A stretch of DNA of 18,135 bases. It comes from Promethearchaeota archaeon (GTDB lineage: Archaea > Asgardarchaeota > Lokiarchaeia > Sigynarchaeales > SOKP01). The notes below the pieces were generated by a model. The model did not search any database. It saw nothing but the letters and a program-made list of their open reading frames with translations, and was not told the DNA's origin. Shown one piece after another: positions 1-6,571 of this stretch (its first letter is position 1; each line of letters opens with the position of its first letter). The position numbers and the translations under genes were made by a program. The DNA is taken from assembly GCA_019057775.1 (NCBI GenBank), contig JAHLWT010000313.1, positions 1-18,135 of the forward strand, given 5' to 3'.

Positions 1-530
1 CCTGTATAGCTTTTAAAGTTAACAGACCATTGGCCCTCCCCCCCCAAAGGCTTCATTAATATTTTATATTTTTTTTCTTCTTTTGGGTTCACACCAGAGA
101 TCCATTTTGCTTTGGATTCAAAAAATCTATTGAAGAATATTTTTACTCCCAAGTCTTTTCTCTCATATTTTTCTATATTTAAAGCATTTTTATGCCGATT
201 ATTTTTGAGTTTTTTTTCATGATTTTCTGATTGTATAATTATTTGTTGCTTTGGGTTTTCTAGAGGAGTTAATTTAAAATAATATTCAGTTTCTTCAAAA
301 AGAGAGACTTTAGTATAAAATTCTGGTTTATCCTTTTCAAACCATATTCCCACCCTATTTTCTATTTTATAAACCTGATCTTCCTTTTCTAAATTAACAA
401 GAGGACCCCATTCTCGGTTTGGGCTTATTCTTAATTCAGGAGCCTTATCAGTTTTCGGATGGGTTATTTTAAGTTCATATTCATTATCGTGAAGAATTAA
501 AGCCCCAACTTTATATCGATCGCTTACCAT
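1..530 (-). CDS. Fourth gene of the Mcr operon, N-terminal part only; possible McrC/DUF2357-type nuclease subunit
   Basis: The minus-strand frame from the ATG at 530 stays open to the window edge (176 codons), so the gene is cut off and its C-terminus is not seen. The start lies 13 nt after the mcrB-like stop and is preceded by GGGA and AGGA stretches that can serve as a ribosome binding site. The visible part begins MVSDRYKVGALIL and looks like a beta-rich N-terminal domain, followed by a charged linker and a segment near codons 139-176 with GGEGQWSVNFKSYTG. No catalytic motif lies in the visible part. In McrBC-type systems the gene after McrB usually encodes McrC or another DUF2357/PD-(D/E)XK nuclease partner, and that position is the main reason for the call. 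The eight-G tract (plus-strand C at 38-45) does not break the frame. Confidence 0.45.
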   Translation of the reverse strand, partial: MVSDRYKVGALILHDNEYELKITHPKTDKAPELRISPNREWGPLVNLEKEDQVYKIENRVGIWFEKDKPEFYTKVSLFEETEYYFKLTPLENPKQQIIIQSENHEKKLKNNRHKNALNIEKYERKDLGVKIFFNRFFESKAKWISGVNPKEEKKYKILMKPLGGEGQWSVNFKSYT

Positions 531-543
531 GTCCTAATTCCCA

Positions 544-1953
544 TTACATATAACTCGTAAATTGTTTAGTGTCTAATTCGTTTTGCATTCTTTTTATTTT
601 CCTTTGAAATCTCGTAAAATCTTTATAATCCTCTTTTATTAATTCTTTAAATAAATCACCCAATTCACTTTTCATACCGTGAATTTTAGCTAAAATTTTT
701 TGTTTCAATTGATAATCTAGCGATATTTTATAGTTTTCTTCATTAGCCCCTTTAAGAGCTAAGAAATTTATAATATAAAGAAGCATTTCATTGATAACTC
801 GATATCCAAAACTAAAATTAGGAGCTTTCTCTTTTATATCTTTTTTAATTTTCTTAATAACCTTAAAGTAATCTTCGATATACTTCTGATATTCTTTTAA
901 CTTCTCTTTAAAGATTTTAGGGCTTAATTGAAATTCGAAATTGTAAGTAAAATCCTTTAAAACATCTTTTAGTTGAATCAATGCATCACTAATCTCTGAA
1001 TCACTTTCAACACCTAAAATTAAATCTTTGAAGCCATCAACATTAATTTTTGTCAATTCAATAGAATTTGCTCTGTCTAGAACTTTCGGGCTAAACATAT
1101 AAGTTGTTTCGTCAATGTTGACAGTTCCAGTAAAATAAATATTCGGAGGAATACTTATTTTAGGAGGAATATAATTTAAATCATTAAAAGTATATTCACA
1201 TTCTATGTTACCTTTCAGTTTACCGATATTATTATAATGCCAATTAAGAAATTGACCTGATATTTGATTGTAGCGGTTATCTATAGCGGTTGATGGTGCT
1301 TGTTTCTCATCATATTCCTTTATTTCTGCTATCAATTTATTAGTTATTACCCTTTCTTTTCCATGCAAATCTTTAAATATCTTCCCAACTTTAAGTTTGA
1401 TCTTATTATTTGCTACTTTTTCTTTTATTTTAGGAACATATCCCTGTTCATTGTGTAATGTTATTTGCTCTGATAAGAACATTGATTTTTTCTCGCCAAT
1501 TAATCTTTCTAAACCGGATTCATCAATATAGCATTCAATTGTTCTTAATTGCATGGTTTCAAGAATACTTAAGAATTTTGAAAAGTAGTACTCTACTTTA
1601 GATAGGTTCATTTCATCTAAAATTATAAAAAAGGGCTTGATTTCTTTAGGCTTACCTTTCATCATAGCGGAAAAATAATTCTGATGTGCTTTTAGTATTA
1701 TATCTAAGAAATCAGTGCTAGTATAGGTTCTTGTAATGGGATTATAATACCCTAAAAGCGACTTATTATCTATCCATCCCGCTTCAACAGGGACTAATTT
1801 ATACTGGTATTTTTCAGTCATTGCCTTAGCAAACCTCAAGGCTAATTTTGTTTTCCCAGAACCACTTAATCCCATTAATATTACAAAAGGTTTGGTTTTA
1901 AGTGAAATATAATAATTTAATATATCATCATTAGAAAAAATTAATTTACTCAT
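544..1953 (-). CDS. mcrB: McrB-type AAA+ motor of a type IV restriction system
   Basis: This is an AAA+ NTPase of the McrB family, the motor that translocates DNA for the nuclease subunit of modification-dependent restriction. Numbering from an ATG at 1965, Walker A is GLSGSGKT (32-39), followed by the McrB-typical LLGYYNP stretch near 70-76. Walker B is FFIILDEMN (D117, E118) running into LSKVEYYFSKFLSILE, and the sensor signature is GTVNIDETTYMFSPKVLDRAN (280-300). E. coli McrB has NTAD where this protein has NIDE, a form I associate with archaeal and bacterial McrB relatives, so GTP rather than ATP specificity cannot be assumed. The DNA-binding domain is not fused here and sits in a separate upstream gene. 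I prefer the ATG at 1953 because GGGGAAG lies 3 nt before it; it overlaps the upstream stop in ATGAGTAA. The ATG at 1965 would add four residues. Confidence 0.88.
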   Translation of the reverse strand: MSKLIFSNDDILNYYISLKTKPFVILMGLSGSGKTKLALRFAKAMTEKYQYKLVPVEAGWIDNKSLLGYYNPITRTYTSTDFLDIILKAHQNYFSAMMKGKPKEIKPFFIILDEMNLSKVEYYFSKFLSILETMQLRTIECYIDESGLERLIGEKKSMFLSEQITLHNEQGYVPKIKEKVANNKIKLKVGKIFKDLHGKERVITNKLIAEIKEYDEKQAPSTAIDNRYNQISGQFLNWHYNNIGKLKGNIECEYTFNDLNYIPPKISIPPNIYFTGTVNIDETTYMFSPKVLDRANSIELTKINVDGFKDLILGVESDSEISDALIQLKDVLKDFTYNFEFQLSPKIFKEKLKEYQKYIEDYFKVIKKIKKDIKEKAPNFSFGYRVINEMLLYIINFLALKGANEENYKISLDYQLKQKILAKIHGMKSELGDLFKELIKEDYKDFTRFQRKIKRMQNELDTKQFTSYM

Positions 1954-2482
1954 ATTCTTCCCCATTTTTGTTCTTTTTTAATTTCCTTTGATAAATATTC
2001 ATTTTTCTTTTTAAAAAAATCAGAATTTTTAAACCATTATTATTTTCTAAATTTAACGATGTTTCTTTAATCTTGAGTTCCATTAGAATTTCTTTCGGAG
2101 TTTCCGTTGTATATTTTCCCTTAACCTTCTTTTTTATTAACAATAAATATTGTTTCTTTATCTCTTCTAATTCACCTAATGCTATTTGAATGTCTTTGTT
2201 TTTCCATATGATTTCATATCTTGGGTCAAAACCGATATTTCTAAATGTACCTCTCTCATGCAATAAACCAGCGATTATATTTAATGATATATCACCAGTG
2301 TGGTCACTTGGAAATATTATTTCATCTTTACGATCAAGTAAATATTGCCTCATAGTGTTTAAAAGAGTAATATCTTCTCCTTTTATTTTTCGAATTAGTA
2401 AATCAACATAATAAATGAGTGCTTTATAAAGGAAATTTCTATTGATTCCTACCCAATCAATCCCTACCGGTATTAAAATCAC
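1946..2482 (-). CDS. Unrecognised second gene of the Mcr operon
   Basis: I do not recognise this protein of about 178 residues. The N-terminal two thirds contains IPVGIDWVGIN, a long helix-like stretch (FLYKALIYYVDLLIRKI) and conserved-looking DHTGDISLNIIAGLL and RNIGFDPRYEIIWK segments. The last 70 residues are very lysine-rich and probably helical or coiled coil. It has no signal peptide and no convincing membrane segment. It overlaps both neighbours: the GTG at 2482 shares GTGA with the stop of the upstream gene, and its stop overlaps the start of the mcrB-like gene by 8 nt. Tight translational coupling to the recognition and motor genes suggests a structural or adaptor subunit of the same complex. 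A TTG at 2485 is an alternative start. It could instead be a detached part of an McrB or nuclease polypeptide. Confidence 0.75.
   Translation of the reverse strand: MILIPVGIDWVGINRNFLYKALIYYVDLLIRKIKGEDITLLNTMRQYLLDRKDEIIFPSDHTGDISLNIIAGLLHERGTFRNIGFDPRYEIIWKNKDIQIALGELEEIKKQYLLLIKKKVKGKYTTETPKEILMELKIKETSLNLENNNGLKILIFLKRKMNIYQRKLKKNKNGEEYE
1957..1963 (-). promoter_or_regulatory. Ribosome binding site deciding the mcrB-like start
   Basis: On the minus strand GGGGAAG is followed by AAT and then the ATG at 1953. It overlaps the alternative ATG at 1965, which has no comparable purine-rich motif before it. This supports the shorter protein. Confidence 0.5.
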
Positions 2483-4470
2483 CAAATATTCATTTGTTTT
2501 TTCAAGAAATTAAGTATATTTACTCCGCTTTTCGAAATGATTTTATTTTGAGCTGAGAATTCCAAAAGTTCATTAAATTCTTTATTATCTGTAAAATATG
2601 CTTTATTACACCGTACTTTAGCCAAGAGTTCTTTGAATTTTTGTTTGTAATTTTTAATTTGATTTTCGTTTAAATCAGGTAATTTAGTAAGTTTATTTAA
2701 AATAGAATTTTTGAGGTCAACATAAAAATTAAAATCTTTTAGGATTAATGTTGGTTGAGGGAAGACTTTTAAAGCTTCAAACTCTTCTTTTATACTCACG
2801 AAATATTCATTTTTTAGGATGTTTTTTTTAAAATCTTTATAGAAATTAATAACCCACTCTATTTCCCTATAATGATAACAATGTCTTTTTATCTTTAAAT
2901 TGTCATCAAAGGTTTTATCATATTTGTAATTAGAAGTAACAAATCCTACTGAATAGATTTTTTTATCGGGTCCTCCTTTTTTAGCTACCACAATATCTCC
3001 AATTTTAATTTCATTCTTAATTGCTTTGTACATTTTTATTACATCATCAGAAAGGCCCTCCACTTTAATGTTATCTAAATTAATTTCCCTTAAATCTTCT
3101 TTTAATTCAGACCAACCAATAGCAAATAAATTTTGATTCATCATGATTTCAAACATTGATTTTTCAGGACCTAATTCTTTCAATGGTTTTACGGTTTTAT
3201 CCGGAGGTTGAGGCGAAACAAACCAACAATTAATATTTTCATAATTGCAATATTTATTTTCTAAATTATTTAAACGGTTATATTCGGGGATTATTCGAGA
3301 ATAAAAACCAATAATCTCCTCTAGCAATGCTTCGCTACTAAAATCTAGAGTTATTTCTTTTAGGTTTTTATTATCTTTACAGAGATTAGTTATTGTATTC
3401 GAACCAGGATGTAAACCATAATTTAGTTTAGAAAGTGCCTTAGGATTTATATTCAGAAAAATTTGATATGCTCTTTGATGGTTTTTAAATTGAGAAGGAA
3501 ATATTGCAATCCAAGGATCATAATTGAATTTATTATTTGATCTAGCTTCAAAATCAATTATAGAAAAAGCAATATTCTTCATAATAATTGTTTTAGCTCT
3601 TGGAGGTTTATCTTTAAATATTATTCTTCCTTCATCACCAACTCTTAAATTAAAAATATCTTTGTATTCTTCTAAATTCAATTTGTATAGTAAAAATTTT
3701 ACAAGAATCAGAAATTTCTTTTTATTTTCTATTCTAAATTTATAATCATAAAAATAAAGTAATATTCTAGTAAAATAATTCTTAGTCCAAGATCGATCAA
3801 AACTCTCCTTCTTAAAAATTATTCCATTAAAGCCAACAACACATAACTGCTCTATAGTCTTTGTAATGAATTCTTTAGATACTTCCGTGCGGTCTAAATT
3901 TTGTTCCTTATCTTGTATAAGCTGCAATAAAATATTATATCTTAAGACTTGGATTGGTCCACTCTTATTTATTTTTTCTTCAATTTGTTTAAAGTATTCT
4001 AAGTTGTTATTTTTGTAAATTTCATTAATTAAAAGATTTTTATCCTCAACTCTTAATTTAAAGAATTTTGAAATTTTCTTAGAATATTCAAAAAGCGCTT
4101 TTAAGGCTTTTAAAAAATCCATATCATTAATGAGTTCTTTTTCCTTATTTTTTGAAATTTCGTCAAATCTTTCTCTAATGTTTTTAATTAACTCAAATCT
4201 TTGAGGTGTATTAAAATCCGTTATTGTAAACAGTTTAGTGTGAGAAACATTTAATTTTTGTGGAGTATTATTTGTATATTTTCTAACTTCTGTAGCGAAA
4301 GTCCTTTCAGGACTAGGAAATGGTGAGGCTATGTTGTTTTTAACTTTACCATAAATTTCATTGAGTGTGTAAGATTTTTCTTCATTATAATAAAGAAAAA
4401 CACAACATTCAACTGCATTTTTACTTCCTGTTTTATATTGATTGTTTATAAAACTCCGCAATTTATCCAT
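2479..4470 (-). CDS. DUF3578/EVE-domain DNA-recognition protein of the Mcr operon
   Basis: This large protein (663 residues from ATG 4470, 666 from TTG 4479; numbering below from the TTG) has no motor or nuclease motif. It looks like the sensor arm of a modification-dependent restriction system. Residues 1-100 form a helical, winged-helix-like region (KNAVECCVFLYYNE, SLNEIYGKV-type pattern). Residues about 295-395 match the DUF3578/MrcB N-terminal type, seen as WIAIFPSQFKNHQRAYQIFL and KLNYGLHPGS. Residues about 415-550 resemble an EVE/PUA-like module: NCWFVSPQP, NLFAIGWSELKEDL, IKIGDIVVAKKGGPDKKIYSVGFV. EVE-like folds in McrB relatives flip out and read modified bases, so this is the likely base reader. 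It is the first gene of the operon. The ATG at 4470 is preferred over the TTG because no strong ribosome site distinguishes them. Confidence 0.8.
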   Translation of the reverse strand: MDKLRSFINNQYKTGSKNAVECCVFLYYNEEKSYTLNEIYGKVKNNIASPFPSPERTFATEVRKYTNNTPQKLNVSHTKLFTITDFNTPQRFELIKNIRERFDEISKNKEKELINDMDFLKALKALFEYSKKISKFFKLRVEDKNLLINEIYKNNNLEYFKQIEEKINKSGPIQVLRYNILLQLIQDKEQNLDRTEVSKEFITKTIEQLCVVGFNGIIFKKESFDRSWTKNYFTRILLYFYDYKFRIENKKKFLILVKFLLYKLNLEEYKDIFNLRVGDEGRIIFKDKPPRAKTIIMKNIAFSIIDFEARSNNKFNYDPWIAIFPSQFKNHQRAYQIFLNINPKALSKLNYGLHPGSNTITNLCKDNKNLKEITLDFSSEALLEEIIGFYSRIIPEYNRLNNLENKYCNYENINCWFVSPQPPDKTVKPLKELGPEKSMFEIMMNQNLFAIGWSELKEDLREINLDNIKVEGLSDDVIKMYKAIKNEIKIGDIVVAKKGGPDKKIYSVGFVTSNYKYDKTFDDNLKIKRHCYHYREIEWVINFYKDFKKNILKNEYFVSIKEEFEALKVFPQPTLILKDFNFYVDLKNSILNKLTKLPDLNENQIKNYKQKFKELLAKVRCNKAYFTDNKEFNELLEFSAQNKIISKSGVNILNFLKKQMNIW

Positions 4471-4583
4471 TTTTTCCAACTCAAGCTAGTTTTCAAAAAT
4501 ATGTTATGTGTTTTACTTTTGATTTGAATCTCAGTTATCCCTTCAGAAGGAATTTAATCTTCTCATATTAATTATCAAGTAGA

Positions 4584-4595
4584 TTATTTATAAAA
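4584..4595 (-). promoter_or_regulatory. Candidate archaeal TATA box for the Mcr operon
   Basis: Read on the minus strand, the stretch is TTTATAAATAAT with an A-rich run just upstream, as expected for a TATA box with a BRE-like element. It lies about 115 nt before the ATG at 4470, so the leader would be long for an archaeal transcript. The surrounding DNA is so AT-rich that chance matches are likely. Confidence 0.3.
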
Positions 4596-4638
4596 TTTGT
4601 TTTTTTTGGAAATATAATTTTGTTCAATCTTTAATCAT

Positions 4639-4658
4639 CGTGAAACGGTTATTTCACG
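4639..4658. repeat. Perfect 7-bp inverted repeat, 6-nt loop
   Basis: CGTGAAA and TTTCACG flank a CGGTTA centre. It is one of the few GC-containing symmetrical elements in the AT-rich spacer. It could be an operator for a dimeric regulator or a small RNA hairpin. There is no T-run right after it that would make it a bacterial-type terminator. Confidence 0.5.
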
Positions 4659-4852
4659 TAGAATAGGTTTTATTTCAGCAACTTAAAATGGATTTTCAAG
4701 ATTATTCATAATAACAATAATCTACAAAATTTTTAGGATATTTAACATATTCTCCATTATATCCACCCAATTCTTTAATCCAACTATAGGGAATTTCTGT
4801 TGAAGAGAGATATGTTTAGTTCAAACAAACAAAAAGACTTTTATATTTAGAT

Positions 4853-4862
4853 TTTATATATT
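4853..4862 (+). promoter_or_regulatory. Candidate archaeal TATA box for the BREX-like operon
   Basis: TTTATATATT lies about 97 nt before the ATG at 4959. Archaeal transcription starts about 25 nt after the TATA box, which would place the start near 4885-4890 and give a leader of roughly 70 nt. The site is credible because of its position next to the palindrome at 4889-4902, but AT-richness makes chance matches common. Confidence 0.35.
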
Positions 4863-4888
4863 ATGAAATATTAGAAATTATGACAAAA

Positions 4889-4902
4889 AAATAGTACTAT
4901 TT
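4889..4902. promoter_or_regulatory. Perfect 14-bp palindrome, candidate operator
   Basis: AAATAGTACTATTT is an uninterrupted palindrome placed where transcription from the TATA-like box at 4853-4862 would begin. A dimeric repressor bound here would block the BREX-like operon. No regulator gene is identified in the window to bind it. Confidence 0.4.
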
Positions 4903-4958
4903 ATTATCTAATGTGAATTCAAAAAAAGCACCAATGATATAAAAAAGGGGTTGACTTA

Positions 4959-5831
4959 ATGGCAAGAACAATTCAATATGTTCTCAATGATTATGTTAGA
5001 GGATGTTTAAGGTTTATCTATAATAAATATCAAAAAAAATCAATTAAAAAAGAAATTGAGATAGAGAATGTATCCTACTCAACCGAAGGACTTAATAATT
5101 TAGTTGAGGAATATTATAAGACTTTAAGAGAAGAGCGTCAACCAAAATCGAAGAAAGGTATAGTAAAGCAATTAAAATTTTATTTAAATGAGAAAAAAAA
5201 TAATGTAAACTCAAAAACAAAAGAAGTATATTATTTACAACCATTAACAAACTTATTACGATTAAAGAATGAAAAAATTGAGAATGAAATTTTGTATATT
5301 GGGGCATTAAAATATAGTGAAGGATTCTACAGTGGTCAAAAAGCAGTTTATACTTTATATGCAGGTAATCAAGTACTTACTGTTGATAGAGAAAGGTTTA
5401 TCAGAAAAATTCAAGAAATTTTAACTGAACTAGAAAAAGATAATAAAGATAATAAAAAGTCTTTAAATCCAACAAGCCTTTATAATAACTCATCAAGAAC
5501 TATAACGAATATGGAATATGTGGGGATTATTCTTAATTCCAAAACTGATCAAAGCTTAAGGGAGAAGCAAATTAGAATAAAGCATTATATTCCTGATTAT
5601 CGGGTTGTTTTAATCCAATACCTAAATGAAAAGGAGCTAAAAAAACAAATTAGACCTGAATTTGATGCCATTGTTGAAGAATATGATTTTCTGAGATTTT
5701 TTATGCTTGACAAGGAAAGGCTAAAAAAAAGTTTAAAACCCGCTTTAGAAAACGATCTTTTCCATTATCAGGAACAAATTGGAAATGCTTTAAAAGTACA
5801 TCATGATAAATGGGAAATTAGCAAAAAATAA
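4959..5831 (+). CDS. Unrecognised first gene of the BREX-like operon
   Basis: This 290-residue protein is not one I recognise. It opens MARTIQYVLNDYVRGCLRFIYNKY and is basic in the first 110 residues. A beta-containing centre includes YIGALKYSEGFYSGQKAVYTLYAG (about 110-135). The C-terminal half contains GIILNSKTDQSLREKQIRIKHYIPDYRVVLIQYL and a charged helical tail. No P-loop, metal-binding cluster, signal peptide or membrane segment is visible. It occupies the place that small accessory genes (BrxA, BrxB, BrxF and others) hold in BREX operons ahead of brxC, but I cannot match it to any of these. The ATG has GGGG 8 nt upstream (4947-4950) as a plausible ribosome site and lies behind the candidate promoter and operator. 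The downstream gene overlaps its end or starts within 15 nt of it. Confidence 0.8.
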   Translation: MARTIQYVLNDYVRGCLRFIYNKYQKKSIKKEIEIENVSYSTEGLNNLVEEYYKTLREERQPKSKKGIVKQLKFYLNEKKNNVNSKTKEVYYLQPLTNLLRLKNEKIENEILYIGALKYSEGFYSGQKAVYTLYAGNQVLTVDRERFIRKIQEILTELEKDNKDNKKSLNPTSLYNNSSRTITNMEYVGIILNSKTDQSLREKQIRIKHYIPDYRVVLIQYLNEKELKKQIRPEFDAIVEEYDFLRFFMLDKERLKKSLKPALENDLFHYQEQIGNALKVHHDKWEISKK

Positions 5832-6507
5832 AGAGGTTAGTGAACTGTCAATATACCTGTTTGAGGAACAACAAAAAGCATTTGACGAGATTGTGAAAGC
5901 GATAAATAAAACTAGAAGAAGGAAATTGATTTTTGTTTATGGAGAAGACTATATAGGGAAAAGTACAACTGCAAATAAATTAAAGGAAGTATATCAAGAT
6001 GATTTAGACCTAGTATCAATAGAAGATATTATTGTTAAAGAGTATCAGAATATTGGACAAGATCAACTCACAAAAGAGTTTCTTTCTAATAATAACCCTG
6101 AGGATTATTTAAATAATCTTATTGATAATAGTTCAGGTAAAAAAATATTAGTTTTAAATAAATTAGAATATTTAACAACCATCGTAATTTCAGAAGAACT
6201 TTTACTTAAGAAAGATTATAATTTTGGAAAATATTCACAATTCAATTATCATGGAGTAATTGTCTGGATACTTCCAATTCATGTTTTTAATAATTATAAA
6301 AAACATTGGGAAATAAAAAAATCACAATTTTTAAATAGTATTATAATAAAAGTTGATCCACCCTCTGAAAACTCATTAAGACTTTTTTTTGAGAAATACC
6401 GTAAAACAGAAGATTTACAAATATTGAGTGAAGAAATCCAATTTTGTTTAGAAAGAAAGTATTATCGATCTCTAAAAAATAAAAAAATCAAACAATTGGT
6501 GAATTAA
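5803..6507 (+). CDS. Small P-loop NTPase of the BREX-like operon (BrxF-like role possible)
   Basis: The protein has 234 residues from the ATG at 5803. A Walker A motif GEDYIGKST (47-55) follows a typical beta strand (KLIFVY), so it is a P-loop protein of STAND/AAA type. The Walker B position reads KKILVLNKLEYL (113-124) with Asn119 where Asp is expected, so hydrolysis may be weak or absent. A later strand, VIVWILPIHVF, looks like a sensor region. Small P-loop proteins are accessory components in some BREX types (BrxF, BrxD), which fits its place just before the large BrxC-like ATPase, but I cannot confirm orthology. The ATG overlaps the preceding gene by 29 nt and has no ribosome site. A GAGGT at 5833-5837 sits inside the frame and could drive a CTG start at 5845, which would remove the first 14 residues. 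Confidence 0.75.
   Translation: MINGKLAKNKEVSELSIYLFEEQQKAFDEIVKAINKTRRRKLIFVYGEDYIGKSTTANKLKEVYQDDLDLVSIEDIIVKEYQNIGQDQLTKEFLSNNNPEDYLNNLIDNSSGKKILVLNKLEYLTTIVISEELLLKKDYNFGKYSQFNYHGVIVWILPIHVFNNYKKHWEIKKSQFLNSIIIKVDPPSENSLRLFFEKYRKTEDLQILSEEIQFCLERKYYRSLKNKKIKQLVN
6498..6502 (+). promoter_or_regulatory. Shine-Dalgarno GGTGA suggesting an AUU start for the BrxC-like gene
   Basis: GGTGA is followed 6 nt later by ATT at 6509, in frame with the BrxC-like protein. The first ATG, 63 nt further on at 6572, has no ribosome site. The same GGTGA core precedes the next gene (9963-9970) by 5 nt, which supports this motif as functional here. Confidence 0.4.
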
Positions 6508-6571
6508 AATTCCAACAATAAGAGAGATTATAGGAAGGATAAGAAATTTTTCATATGATGTTATTGATATT

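Larger units (their letters stand above)
4471..4958. other. Divergent regulatory spacer between the Mcr and BREX-like operons
   Basis: About 490 bases separate the two divergently transcribed operons. No convincing gene is present in either strand. Visible elements are a TATA-like box for each direction, a 20-base inverted repeat at 4639-4658 and a 14-base palindrome at 4889-4902. A 37-codon open stretch without a start lies on the minus strand (4702-4815) and may be a decayed gene fragment. Confidence 0.6.

Noticed and set aside
38..45. Run of eight C (G on the coding strand) as a frameshift or phase-variation site in the left partial gene
   Set aside because: Codon-by-codon reading from the ATG at 530 passes through the run and stays open to base 1 (GGEGQWSVNF), so the frame is intact. 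Length variation cannot be judged from one sequence.
3524..3745. Open frames of about 65-75 codons opposite the large genes, such as this one
   Set aside because: They lie fully inside long genes with clear motifs on the other strand, have no ribosome sites and show no domain. They are shadows of the AT-rich coding strand.
4702..4815. Minus-strand open stretch with protein-like residues (STEIPYSWIKELGGYNGEYV)
   Set aside because: It is only about 37 codons, has no start codon and no ribosome site, and a stop lies right upstream. It may be a gene remnant but cannot be supported as a gene.
4471..4958. CRISPR repeats or a leader in the AT-rich spacer
   Set aside because: No regularly spaced repeat is present; the two symmetrical elements are different from each other.
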